From Halobacterium noricense (lineage in GTDB: Archaea; Halobacteriota; Halobacteria; Halobacteriales; Halobacteriaceae): a DNA stretch of 64,000 nucleotides. The position numbers were made by a program, and so were the translations under genes. Shown here piece after piece: positions 55,009 to 63,721 of this stretch (position 1 is the first letter of the stretch; each line of letters starts with the position of its first letter). The notes below the pieces were generated by a model. The model saw nothing but the letters and a program-made list of their open reading frames with translations. It was not told the DNA's origin and searched no databases. The DNA lies in assembly GCF_021233435.1 (NCBI RefSeq), contig NZ_CP089468.1, positions 1,426,001 to 1,490,000 on the forward strand, read 5' to 3'.

Positions 55009-55650
55009 ATGCGAACGCTCCGAGACGCTGCCACAGACGCAGACGTACACGTCGGCGCTGCCGTCGACGTCGATTCGCTCCGCACTGACACCGACTACCG
55101 GGAGACGCTCGCTCGCGAATTCGACGCCGTTACGGCCGAGAACGCGATGAAGTGGGGGCCACTGGCCGACGGTGAACGCGGCTACGACTTCACGGACGCC
55201 GCTGACGTCTCCGACGCCGACCTCTTCTACAACGACTACGGTGCCGACGGTTTCTCCGCGAAATCCGACGAGGTGTACGACCTCGTCGCGCGCGGCGTTC
55301 CCATCGACGGCGTCGGCCTCCAGCTCCACGTCTTCGACGACCTCGTGCCGCCCGCGGACGTGGCCGCGAACGTCGAACGGCTCACGGACCTCGGGCTGGA
55401 CGTCCACATCACCGAACTCGACGTCGGCATCGGCGACGCTGCCGACGACTGCGAGGAACAGGCCGAATACTACCACGACGTCGTCGCCGCTGCCGTGGAC
55501 GCTGGTGTCGACACAGTCGTCACGTGAGGCGTAGACGACGGCCAGTCGTGGCTCTCACCGAATGGCTTCGGCGAAGCGCCGCTGCTGTTCGACGAGGAGT
55601 TCGAGCGAAAGCCCGCCTACGACGCGGTCGTCGACGCGATCGAGGCGTAG
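55009..55650 (+). pseudogene. GH10 endo-1,4-beta-xylanase, internal deletion plus nonsense mutation
   Basis: The start (MRTLRDAATDADVHVGAAVD) and the substrate block VTAENAMKWGPLADGE are those of GH10. Near residue 66 the frame jumps from YDFTDAADVS straight to DADLFYNDYGADG, which in intact enzymes lies far downstream; the part with the acid/base Glu (the VNE motif) is deleted. The nucleophile Glu is kept in DVHITELDVGI. At 55525 TGA stands where VTxWGVDD needs Trp. After it the frame continues GVDDGQSWL to the end at 55650. The enzyme cannot work. It points to ancestral xylan use. Confidence 0.85.
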
Positions 55651-56580
55651 CTAGGCGAAGTCCGGGCCGTCGGCGTCTTCGTCGGCGGCGTCCCGCCACG
55701 TGTGTTCGGGCGTCCAGCCGAGGTCGCGTTCGGCTTTCGCGGTGGTGAACGCAGCCTCGTTGCCCTCGGTGTCGCAGGGCGGCGCGTCCTCGAAGAGCGC
55801 GTCGAACAGGGCGGCAGTGTCGACGTCGAGATAGTTCTCGTCGGCGTGACAGAGGTACGCCTCGTGCCCGGAGACGTCGGCGTCCAGCGCGGCCGTGACC
55901 ATCGACGCGAAGTCCCGGACGTCGATGTACGACCAGAAGTTTCCGATGCCGCCGTCCGGCGGGTCCTCGGTCGACCGCGCGGCCAGCCCGTCGACGTCGA
56001 AGGCCTCGCGGTTCTGTTCGGTGAGGTACCCACCGGGGTACTGCACCCACGACGGGCGGATGGAGACGACGGAGACGTCGTGTCGCCGCGCAGTCGCCTT
56101 CGCAACGGCTTCGCCCGAGACTTTCGAGACGCCGTATGGGTCCTCGGGACGGAACGGGTGGGCCTCGTCGATGGGAACGTACTCGGGTTTCAGCACGCTG
56201 TCGGCGAACGGGAAGCCGTACGCCGACTCCGAACTCGCCCACACGATGTCCGCCCCGACGCGCCCGCCGGCGTCGAGGACGTTGTACGCGCTCTCGACGT
56301 TGTTCGTGAACACTCGTGACCCGGCGTGGTTGGTCGGGTCCGGAATCGCCGCAAGGTGGACAACTGCGTCCGGGTCAGCATCCGAAATCAGTTCGTTTGT
56401 CTCGCCTTGGTCAGTCAGGTCCACCTCGAAGAACGACGCGCCCTCGGGGCCGCCCTCCGCGGGAAGGCGTTGGTCGAGTCCGACGACGTCGTGGCCGTCG
56501 GCGACGAGCCTGTCGACTACCCACTGTCCGACGCCGCCGAGCGCGCCGGTGACGACGACACTCGATGATGCTGAACACAT
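55651..56580 (-). CDS. Extended SDR, NAD-dependent epimerase/dehydratase family; uronate-dehydrogenase-like
   Basis: 309 residues. The nucleotide motif is VVVTGALGGVGQWVV, followed by VVHLAAIPDP and the catalytic Tyr and Lys in YGVSKVSGEAVAK. ASSESAYGFPF supplies the Ser/Thr of the triad. Uronate dehydrogenases, which oxidise glucuronate or galacturonate to the lactone, have this plan and length (about 265-300); sugar epimerases are the alternative. The GH4 gene, UxaC and UxuA nearby favour a uronate substrate. The stop is directly next to the end of the xylanase remnant. Confidence 0.75.
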   Translation of the reverse strand: MCSASSSVVVTGALGGVGQWVVDRLVADGHDVVGLDQRLPAEGGPEGASFFEVDLTDQGETNELISDADPDAVVHLAAIPDPTNHAGSRVFTNNVESAYNVLDAGGRVGADIVWASSESAYGFPFADSVLKPEYVPIDEAHPFRPEDPYGVSKVSGEAVAKATARRHDVSVVSIRPSWVQYPGGYLTEQNREAFDVDGLAARSTEDPPDGGIGNFWSYIDVRDFASMVTAALDADVSGHEAYLCHADENYLDVDTAALFDALFEDAPPCDTEGNEAAFTTAKAERDLGWTPEHTWRDAADEDADGPDFA

Positions 56581-56634
56581 GGCTGTTGCGAGAGTGCGCG
56601 TCCTAATGAAACACGGGGAGACGCGCTGCTCGGT

Positions 56635-58116
56635 TCAGTACGAGTCTGCCGCCGCGAGCACGTCCGCGTCGTCGAGGGCCCAGTCGTCGAGATACGCTTC
56701 TTGAGAGTCGACGAGTTCGGCGAACATCTCGCGGGCGTCCTCGGTCTGGAGTGTGCGCACCTGCGGATCCAGGAGGAACGCCTGGAACGCGTGGTCGACG
56801 TCGCCGTCGCGGGCCGCCGCGACGACGGTTTCGATGGTGTCGACGTGCGTGGAGAGCAGCGAGCGCACGGGCCGCGGGAACCCGCCCGCACTCAGCGGCC
56901 GGATTTCGCTGGCGGAGACGAGCGCGTTCGTCTCCACGACCGCGCCCGACTCCAGCCCCTCGACCTGCCCGCGGTTCGGGAGGTTGACGTTCGTGACGAA
57001 CTCCTCGCCGCCCGCGAGCGCGCCCAACACGTCCAACAGCACCTCACCCGACGATTCGAGGTCGAACGCGCGGTCGCCGGAGAGCCACGCCTCGACGTCG
57101 GTGGTCTGTTCGGATTCGGCGGGCGTCCAGTGTTTCGCGCGGAAGTCGCTGCCCGTGCGCTTGACGCCCCAGCGGTTCAGGCCCTCCTTGCCGCCCTGCA
57201 GGAACCACGTCGCGTACTCGACGATGTGCCGGTCGCCCGCGAACGGGAGCAGCCCGAAGTTCCGGTAGAGCTCCCAGGAGACCTGCCACGGGTCCGTGAA
57301 CGGACTCCCGTCTTCGAGGTCCGCCGGCTCGTACGTGCGAGTGCCTTCCTCGCCGTGCGCGAGGTCGTCGAGCAGCGGCCAGAGGTCGACGCCGTCGACG
57401 TACGCTTCGTCGATCCACGTGAAGTGGTTGATGCCCTTGACGTTCGCCGAGACGTCCGCGCGGTCGGCGTCCATCCCCAGGTGGTCGTTGGCGAACGCCG
57501 CAAGTTTGTCGCGGGCGTGCAGCACTTCGTGGCACATGCCGACCGCGTTGATGCCGGGGTACTCGTCGTAGAGCGCGCGCGTCACGAAGTGGACTGGATT
57601 CGTGAAGTTGAACACCCACGCATCCGGGCAGTGTTCGCGGATGGCGGCTGCGAAGCGCCGGTAGAGCGGAATCGTTCGCATCGCGCGGAAGATGCCGCCG
57701 GGGCCGATAGTCGCGGAGACAGCGCCGTAGATGCCGTACGACTCGGGGATGTCGAGGTCGTGGACGAACGTCTCCGTCGGGTCGTACTGGGTGGACAGCA
57801 ACACGACGTCCGCGCCGTCGAGCGCGGCGTCGAGGTCGCCGGTCGCGGTGTAGGTCCACTCGGCGGTGGCGTCCTCGTCGTCCTGCACCCGGTTGCCGAA
57901 CTCGGCGTTCCGCTCGGCCGCCTCGACGTTCACGTCGTAGAGGCGGACTTCGCCGTCGAACGAGGAGAGCGCGAGGTCCTGTACGAGGTTCGGGACCCAC
58001 TGTCGGCTGCCGCCGCCGACGTACGCGATAGTCACGTCTTCGCTGTCGAGTGCTTTTCCAGCCGCCGCCTCCGCATTCACGGACGACGAACTGTCGTCTC
58101 TGTGAACGTGGCTCAT
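56635..58116 (-). CDS. Glycoside hydrolase family 4 protein
   Basis: 493 residues from the ATG at 58116 (MSHVHRDDSSSSVNAE). The NAD-binding start is VTIAYVGGGSRQWVPNLVQD. The metal-binding Cys-His block reads GMCHEVLHARDK, and MNxTNP appears as FNFTNPVHF. GH4 enzymes use NAD and a divalent metal to open glycosidic bonds by an oxidation-elimination route. As far as I recall the CHEV form is that of alpha-glucosidase-type members, whereas alpha-glucuronidases carry CHG; the uronate setting argues for a glucuronidase. The exact activity is open. No signal peptide, so it works in the cytoplasm on imported oligosaccharides. Confidence 0.85.
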   Translation of the reverse strand: MSHVHRDDSSSSVNAEAAAGKALDSEDVTIAYVGGGSRQWVPNLVQDLALSSFDGEVRLYDVNVEAAERNAEFGNRVQDDEDATAEWTYTATGDLDAALDGADVVLLSTQYDPTETFVHDLDIPESYGIYGAVSATIGPGGIFRAMRTIPLYRRFAAAIREHCPDAWVFNFTNPVHFVTRALYDEYPGINAVGMCHEVLHARDKLAAFANDHLGMDADRADVSANVKGINHFTWIDEAYVDGVDLWPLLDDLAHGEEGTRTYEPADLEDGSPFTDPWQVSWELYRNFGLLPFAGDRHIVEYATWFLQGGKEGLNRWGVKRTGSDFRAKHWTPAESEQTTDVEAWLSGDRAFDLESSGEVLLDVLGALAGGEEFVTNVNLPNRGQVEGLESGAVVETNALVSASEIRPLSAGGFPRPVRSLLSTHVDTIETVVAAARDGDVDHAFQAFLLDPQVRTLQTEDAREMFAELVDSQEAYLDDWALDDADVLAAADSY

Positions 58117-58292
58117 ACCACCCGACTCCGACTCTCGGTACAAAACCGTACCGGAGCCAGGAGGGAAAGCAGGCCTCCTCAGAGCGGGATAGAAGTCCCG
58201 AAAGCGTCGGTCTCTGCACCCTCACAGCTACGTGCGAGCAGTGACCCGGCGTTCGTCGCGACTGCACGCCACTCGACTCGAAGTCCTCGTCG

Positions 58293-60092
58293 TTACGGCG
58301 GCTTCGCGGTCAGTTCACCCTCGTGAATCGGCCACATCGGCGGCCGCGGCACCTTCCGGGAGGGGTCGTCCTCCGCCGGGAGGTTCCACTCGTCGCTCGT
58401 GAGCCACTGCTGGCCGTTCGTCCCCACTATCGACAGCATCGGCAACTCGATGTGGTTGTGCCAGGCAGCCCGCTTCACAATCGGCGTCGCTTCCTCGTCC
58501 GAGGACATCTGCGAGATGCTGTTGACCTCCTGGAGCGGGTTGATGGTCATCTCGCCGGACCCGTCCATCCCGCGGAGGGTGTACTCGGTGTCGGCCTCGT
58601 ACTGGTGGCCACCGTTGACGTGCGTGTTGAGCAGCTGGTAGCGCAGCGGGAAGTACGGGAACGCCGACCGCGCTCCGCCCGGGAGCCAGTACAGCGACCC
58701 CATCGCGAAGTTGCTGTCGGCGTACTGGGTGAACCAGTCGTTGGTCGGCTTCGTGCTGATGGAGAAGTCGAAGCCGAAGTCGTTGAGCTGACTGACCACC
58801 GTCTGGGTCATCGTCGTCCAGTCACTCCATCCCGCGGGGGAGAAGTAGTCGCCGCCGATGGTGTTGCCGCTGTCGTCCTGCCAACTGCCGTTCTGCTTGC
58901 TGTAGCCGGCGTCCTGCAGCAACTGCGTGGCTTCCTCCTCGCGGGATTCGTCGACCCCGTAGGTGTCGAAGTTGCTCATCGAGTCGCCCAGCCACTCCTC
59001 TTGGTCTTTCGGCGCGATGCCACACGGCACCGGCGCGGGGAACTTCGTCCGGCGACCGCCGTTGTCGACGATTTGCTGGCGGTCGAGCAGGTTCGCCACC
59101 GCCTGCCGGACGTTGCGCTTGCCGAAGTGCTCGTCCTCGTGGTTGAAGATGATGCCGTACCCCCACTTCGAGGGCATCCTGTTCTCTACCACGTTGTCCG
59201 CGAGCTGGTCGACAACCTGCGGCGGCACGAACAGGCTCGACACGCCGTCGATGGAATCCCCGGCGATTAGGGCTTGCTGGAGCGCGTTGTTACCACCGTA
59301 GGACTCCAGCAGGAAGCTCGTGAAGTTGACGTTCTCGGCGGCGTAGAACTCCTCGTTGCGTTCGAACTCCCAGCCCTGCCGGTCCTTGCCCACGTGCGAC
59401 CACGGACCGCTCGCGACGATGTCGTCCTCCCACAAGAACTGCTGGACCTCCGAAGCCGGCTGTTCGAGGAACTCCCCGAAGACGTCGTGAGGCGTGTCCA
59501 CCCGCATGTTGTTGAAGGTGAATTTGATTATCTTCGGATTCGTCGGCTCGGTGAGTTCGAGTTCGAGCGTCTTGTCGTCGACGACGGAGTAGTCGTCGAG
59601 GTAGCCCCATATCTCGCCGTTCGTCTTCTTCGACAGCTCCAGTTGGGTCTGGATGTCGCGGGTCGTGACGTCGGTGCCGTTGTCCCAACTGAGGCTCTCG
59701 CGGAGCTTCAGCGTGACCGTCGTCCCGTCGAAGTTCATCTCTTCGAGGGCGACGGGCTGGAACTCGCTGGTGGCGAACGAGTACGCCACGTACCGGTCGT
59801 GGAGGAGTCGCCCGGCGAGTTCGGAGAAGTTCTGTGAACTGTAGGAGTTGGCGTGGAGGTCGACGGGATTGTTCGGGAACCCGTTCCGGTACATCCTGTC
59901 GTACACTTCGGGCCCGCTGTCCTCGGTCGTCGTACTGTCGGTACCACTGGTACTGGTCGGTTCGTCGTCGCTTTCGGCCCCGCTGCCACTGCAGCCTGCG
60001 AGGGCAGCGACGCCGGAAGCGCCAGCGACGGCCAGCACTTTTCGACGGCTCAGCCGCTCACGAGAGCGGTCGCTCGCATCGTCATTTGGCAT
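58293..60092 (-). CDS. Family-5 extracellular solute-binding lipoprotein, uronate cluster
   Basis: 599 residues. Tat signal ERLSRRKVLAVAGASGVAALA and lipobox AGCSGS, then a Ser/Thr/Asp linker. The mature protein has the same family-5 blocks as the gene at 47986 (LSWDNGTDVTTRDI, NHEDEHFGKRNVRQAVANLL). A 122-base block, 58756-58877, is identical to 48449-48570, although most of the genes differ. It is divergent from the IclR gene and 176 bases before the GH4 gene on the same strand, so it probably binds the oligosaccharide that GH4 cleaves. The transporter's membrane and ATPase parts are not in the window. Confidence 0.86.
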   Translation of the reverse strand: MPNDDASDRSRERLSRRKVLAVAGASGVAALAGCSGSGAESDDEPTSTSGTDSTTTEDSGPEVYDRMYRNGFPNNPVDLHANSYSSQNFSELAGRLLHDRYVAYSFATSEFQPVALEEMNFDGTTVTLKLRESLSWDNGTDVTTRDIQTQLELSKKTNGEIWGYLDDYSVVDDKTLELELTEPTNPKIIKFTFNNMRVDTPHDVFGEFLEQPASEVQQFLWEDDIVASGPWSHVGKDRQGWEFERNEEFYAAENVNFTSFLLESYGGNNALQQALIAGDSIDGVSSLFVPPQVVDQLADNVVENRMPSKWGYGIIFNHEDEHFGKRNVRQAVANLLDRQQIVDNGGRRTKFPAPVPCGIAPKDQEEWLGDSMSNFDTYGVDESREEEATQLLQDAGYSKQNGSWQDDSGNTIGGDYFSPAGWSDWTTMTQTVVSQLNDFGFDFSISTKPTNDWFTQYADSNFAMGSLYWLPGGARSAFPYFPLRYQLLNTHVNGGHQYEADTEYTLRGMDGSGEMTINPLQEVNSISQMSSDEEATPIVKRAAWHNHIELPMLSIVGTNGQQWLTSDEWNLPAEDDPSRKVPRPPMWPIHEGELTAKPP

Positions 60093-60306
60093 GACGTCCC
60101 ACAGTATAGACGATTATAATTTAAAATTTTCGGAGACACGCACAATTCATACTACTACATCGGGGTTCGGAACTCCTGCCGTCGCGCTCAGTCCGATTCT
60201 ACGCTGCCGCGAAACGGGGTGTCGATTCGGATTTATCCGACGAGAATTCGGTAGTTCGTTCTCCAATCCAGAACACTTTAGCCGTCGTACGTAGTGAGTA
60301 TCTAGC
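60093..60306. promoter_or_regulatory. Divergent promoter region between solute-binding protein and IclR genes
   Basis: On the minus strand TTTAAATTATAAT lies about 25-35 bases before the solute-binding protein ATG and is a strong archaeal TATA box. Towards the IclR gene the sequence ACACTTTAGC lies about 30 bases before its ATG. An imperfect inverted pair, TTCGGATTTATCCGA, at 60225-60239 is a possible operator. Confidence 0.5.
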
Positions 60307-61062
60307 ATGGACGCCAAACATCCGGTGCGGACGACCGAGAAGACTCTCGCTCTGGTCGAAGAGCTGATGGACCGGGGACCCTGCGGCGTGACAGAGCTCA
60401 CTCAGGGCCTCGACATGGGGAAGAGCGCGGTCCACAACCACCTCACGACCCTCCAGAAGCACGGCTACGTCCTCAAGACCGGCGACGAGTACCAGCTCGG
60501 CCTGAAATTCCTCGAAGTCGGTGGCTCGACGCGGAAGTCCATGGAGTTCTATCAGGTCGCCGAGCCCGAGGTGAAGGCGCTCGGGAACGAGACGGGCGAG
60601 CTCGCGAACCTGCTCGTCGAGGAGCAGGGGATGGGCGTCTACCTGATGCGGTCGAAGGGCGAGGAAGCCGTCGACCTCGACACTTACGCCGGGCTCCGGA
60701 CGCATCTCCACACGACCGCGCTGGGGAAGGCGATTCTCGCTCACCTCCCCGAGGAGCGCGTCGAGGAAATCATCGAGCACCGGGGCCTCGAACGGATGAC
60801 GCCGCGCAGTATCGGGTCGCGTGAGGAGCTGGACGAGGTGCTGGACGGGGTCCGCGACCGTGGGTACGCCATCGACGACGGCGAACGTCTCGAAGGACTG
60901 CGCTGTATCGCGGCCCCAGTCAAGGACTCCTCGGACGAGGTGCTCGGTGCCATCAGCGTCTCCGCGCCAGCGAGCCGCGTCAGCGACGAGGACCTCCACG
61001 GGGAACTCCCCGAGCGCGTGCTCAGCGCGGCGAACGTCATCGAACTCAACATCAACTACTGA
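60307..61062 (+). CDS. IclR-family transcriptional regulator, third copy
   Basis: 251 residues ([20 protein letters not shown]). The winged helix has [20 protein letters not shown], and the effector domain has [17 protein letters not shown] and [20 protein letters not shown]. It is divergent from the solute-binding protein and embedded in the uronate cluster, so it likely senses a uronate or its breakdown product. It is similar in length to the other two IclR proteins but not a recent duplicate. Confidence 0.9.
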   Translation: MDAKHPVRTTEKTLALVEELMDRGPCGVTELTQGLDMGKSAVHNHLTTLQKHGYVLKTGDEYQLGLKFLEVGGSTRKSMEFYQVAEPEVKALGNETGELANLLVEEQGMGVYLMRSKGEEAVDLDTYAGLRTHLHTTALGKAILAHLPEERVEEIIEHRGLERMTPRSIGSREELDEVLDGVRDRGYAIDDGERLEGLRCIAAPVKDSSDEVLGAISVSAPASRVSDEDLHGELPERVLSAANVIELNINY

Positions 61063-61472
61063 ACAATTGTTCTGAATAGTAGAACACATTCTGTTCCGCG
61101 ACTACACCGGTCGAAGTTCCTGAATTCGTCCGTTCTACCGTGGTATAATACCTAAAGAGATTCGAGCGATGGGGGAATTACACCTCTACGTATGTAATAG
61201 TGGCGTGGCCCGTTTGGAATGTGTCGTTCTGTATGTCAGAATTTGATTCTGCCGGCAGACGAACAGCCGCATCGCTACTCGTCGCGAGCGCGCAGCGGTG
61301 CGTACGAGGACGCACTCGCCCGGCGAGACGGGCGGCATCGCGTGGGACAACGCTCCGGAGTACAGACGATACTCTGGACGCCGCGTGCAATCTCTGCCCG
61401 GCGAGCCGAGTAGTACCCAGTACCGACTCTACACAATTCTTTCGGAATTTCGAACGGCCCCGCGTGATGCCG
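61063..61472. other. Convergent intergenic stretch with GAACA/TGTTC palindromes
   Basis: About 410 bases between the ends of the IclR and SDR genes, with no credible gene. Right at the IclR stop lies GAACAATTGTTC (61061-61072), a perfect palindrome, and GAACA-CATTC-TGTTC (61082-61096) follows ten bases later. They could be protein-binding sites or part of a transcription end signal. The remainder is GC-rich and unassigned. Confidence 0.4.
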
Positions 61473-62252
61473 TTACTGGTCGCCCGCGCCCCAGCCGTAC
61501 GCCTGCCAGCCGCCGTCGGCGTACAGCACTTCGCCCGTCACGAAGTTGTTCCGGCTCACGAGGAACAGCGCACACTCGGCCATCTCGTCGACGGTCCCGA
61601 AGCGCCCCAGCGGCGTCCGGTCGCGGATGTCGTCGTTGGTGTACCCCGCCGACCCCTGGGTCTGCTCGGTAATCTCCGTCCAGATGAACCCCGGCGCGAG
61701 CGCGTTGACGTGGATGTCGTGTTCGGCCCACTCGACAGCCAGCGTCTGCGTGAGGTTGTTCACGCCGGCCTTCGACGCGCAGTACGGCGACCGCAGCTGG
61801 AGGCCGCGACCGCCCATCAGCGAGGACATGTTGAGAATCGCACCGCCCTCGTCCTGCGCTATCATCTGTCGGCCCGCGGCCTGACAGCCGACGAACGTCC
61901 CCACGAGGTCGACGTTCACGACCTCCCGCCAGTCGTCGATATCGAACTCCTCGGCGGGCCCGAGCGTCGTGACGCCGGCGTTGTTCACGAACACGTCGAG
62001 GCTCCCGAACTCCTCGACGGTCGTCTGCACCAGGGCTTCCATCTCGTCCTCGTCGGTGACGTCGGCCTCGACACCGATGGCAGTCCCACCGTCGGCTTCG
62101 ATGGCGGCGGCGGCCTCCTCGGCACGCTCCTGCGAGCGCGAGTTCACGACGACGTTCGCGCCCTCGGCGGCGAAGTGCTCCGCGATGCCCTTCCCGATTC
62201 CCTGACTGGACCCCGTGATGATGGCGGTGTCTCCGCTGAGTCGTCCGGTCAT
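61473..62252 (-). CDS. Classical SDR oxidoreductase, probable fructuronate reductase in the uronate pathway
   Basis: 259 residues. The cofactor motif is IITGSSQGIGKG, then FVNNAGVTTLG, catalytic Ser in LNMSSLMGG, Tyr and Lys in SPYCASKAGVNN, and the ending TGEVLYADGGWQAYGWG. The gene lies between UxaC, which makes fructuronate, and a convergent region, and a UxuA lies next in the same direction. The missing step between them is reduction of fructuronate to mannonate, usually by UxuB of another family. The SDR is the best candidate, but the motifs do not prove the substrate; KduD-type ketoreductases are related. Confidence 0.8.
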   Translation of the reverse strand: MTGRLSGDTAIITGSSQGIGKGIAEHFAAEGANVVVNSRSQERAEEAAAAIEADGGTAIGVEADVTDEDEMEALVQTTVEEFGSLDVFVNNAGVTTLGPAEEFDIDDWREVVNVDLVGTFVGCQAAGRQMIAQDEGGAILNMSSLMGGRGLQLRSPYCASKAGVNNLTQTLAVEWAEHDIHVNALAPGFIWTEITEQTQGSAGYTNDDIRDRTPLGRFGTVDEMAECALFLVSRNNFVTGEVLYADGGWQAYGWGAGDQ

Positions 62253-62282
62253 ACGTACGCCAGACGACCCACGAGTGCCACT

Positions 62283-63668
62283 TTACTGTGTCGATGACGC
62301 CGACAGGCCGTACAGCTCCTTCGGGCGGTCGTAGGCGACGTGCTCGACGAGGCGCTCTGCGTTGTCGTAGGGAATCCGGCCGCGTTCGACCATCTCACCG
62401 ACCACGTCCGCGAGCGTCCGCCGGAACATCTCGAAGCGCGACCCGTAGGAGACGAGCTTCCGTGAGTCGCTGACCATCCCAGCGTGGTTCGCGAGCAAGT
62501 CGACGGCTGCCACGCGCTCCAACTGGTTCTCGATGCCCATCGGGCTGTCGTTGAACCACCACGCTGGACCGATGCTCACGTTCGGATAGGCGCGCGCGAC
62601 GACCGTCGCGCTCGGGTAGTGCGTCGGGTCGAGCGTGTAGAGGACGATTTCGGTCTCGCCGTCGAAACAGTCGAAGAAGTAGTCCAGTCCGTCCACGAGG
62701 TCGACGTCCGGCGTGGACACGTCCCCGCCCGCGTTCTTCCCGAGGTCCTCGTAGAGGGACTCGCGGTAGTCCCGCACCGCGCCGACGTGCAGTTGGGTCG
62801 TCCAGCCCGCCTCGCTGTTCAACTCGCCGACGAACTCCAGCAGGTACGCCTTGTAGTCGCGTATCTCCGCGTCCGAGAGGCTCGCGCCCCGGCGCGCCTT
62901 CGCGTACACGTCGCCGGCGCGCTCGTCGCTCACGGGCTTGGAGACCGGATCCGTGCCCATTCCGACGTCGCAAGCGACGCAGCCGTGGTCCGCGAAGTAG
63001 TCGTGGGTCTCCGCGAGCGCGTCGAGGAACCCCTCGAAGTCACTGAGGTCGGCCGCCGTGACGTCGTCGAGTTCGGCGACGAACGTCTCCCAGGCCGCGT
63101 TCTCGACCTTCAACGCGCGGTCGGGCCGCCACGTCGGCCGGACGTCGACAGCCTCCACCTCGGTTTCGGCACGCTCGTGGTACTCGAGTCGGGAGGTCGG
63201 GTCGTCGCTGCTGCACAGCACCTCGACGTTCATGTCCCGCAGCACCTGCTGCGGGCGCATCTCGTCGTCGGCGAGCTGGCGCTTCGTCTCCGCCCAGATT
63301 TCGTCGGCGGTGTCGGCGTTCAGCGGCTTGTCGATACCGAATCGGCGCTTCAGGTCGAGGTGTACCCAGTCGTACGTCGGGTTGCCCGCGAAGTCCGGGA
63401 ACACGTCCGCGAGCGCGTCCCACTTCTCGCGGTTGGTGGCGTCGCCCGTGATTTTCGCTTCGGGGACGCCGCGCTTGCGCATCAACTGCCAGACGTAGTG
63501 GTCGGTCGCGCCCTCGACCGCCCAGATGTCGTCCCAGGGCTCGTTCTCGACGACCTCCGCGAGGTCGATGTGGTTGTGCGGGTCGACGACTGGCAGGTCG
63601 GCAATCGACTCGTAGAGATCGACTGCCGTCTCCGAACCGAGCAGGTAGTGCTCGTCGAGGAAGCTCAT
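62283..63668 (-). CDS. uxaC: Uronate isomerase UxaC
   Basis: 461 residues, normal for the family. Amidohydrolase-type barrel with the metal pair in VVDPHNHIDL near residue 30, VEVLCSSDDPTSRLEYH near residue 155 and GMVSDSRKLVSYGSRFEMFRR near the end. It converts D-glucuronate to D-fructuronate or D-galacturonate to D-tagaturonate. It ends 30 bases before the SDR start, and the next gene on the same strand is UxuA, which gives the order UxuA, UxaC, SDR in one transcript. Confidence 0.93.
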   Translation of the reverse strand: MSFLDEHYLLGSETAVDLYESIADLPVVDPHNHIDLAEVVENEPWDDIWAVEGATDHYVWQLMRKRGVPEAKITGDATNREKWDALADVFPDFAGNPTYDWVHLDLKRRFGIDKPLNADTADEIWAETKRQLADDEMRPQQVLRDMNVEVLCSSDDPTSRLEYHERAETEVEAVDVRPTWRPDRALKVENAAWETFVAELDDVTAADLSDFEGFLDALAETHDYFADHGCVACDVGMGTDPVSKPVSDERAGDVYAKARRGASLSDAEIRDYKAYLLEFVGELNSEAGWTTQLHVGAVRDYRESLYEDLGKNAGGDVSTPDVDLVDGLDYFFDCFDGETEIVLYTLDPTHYPSATVVARAYPNVSIGPAWWFNDSPMGIENQLERVAAVDLLANHAGMVSDSRKLVSYGSRFEMFRRTLADVVGEMVERGRIPYDNAERLVEHVAYDRPKELYGLSASSTQ

Positions 63669-63721
63669 GGACGTAGTTGCTCGGAGGTCGACAATAAAGC
63701 TTGGACAAATGAAGTTCGTAC

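Noticed and set aside
56701-58326. 541-codon plus-strand frame opposite the GH4 gene
   Set aside because: Antisense shadow with low-complexity composition; the minus strand carries the GH4 motifs.
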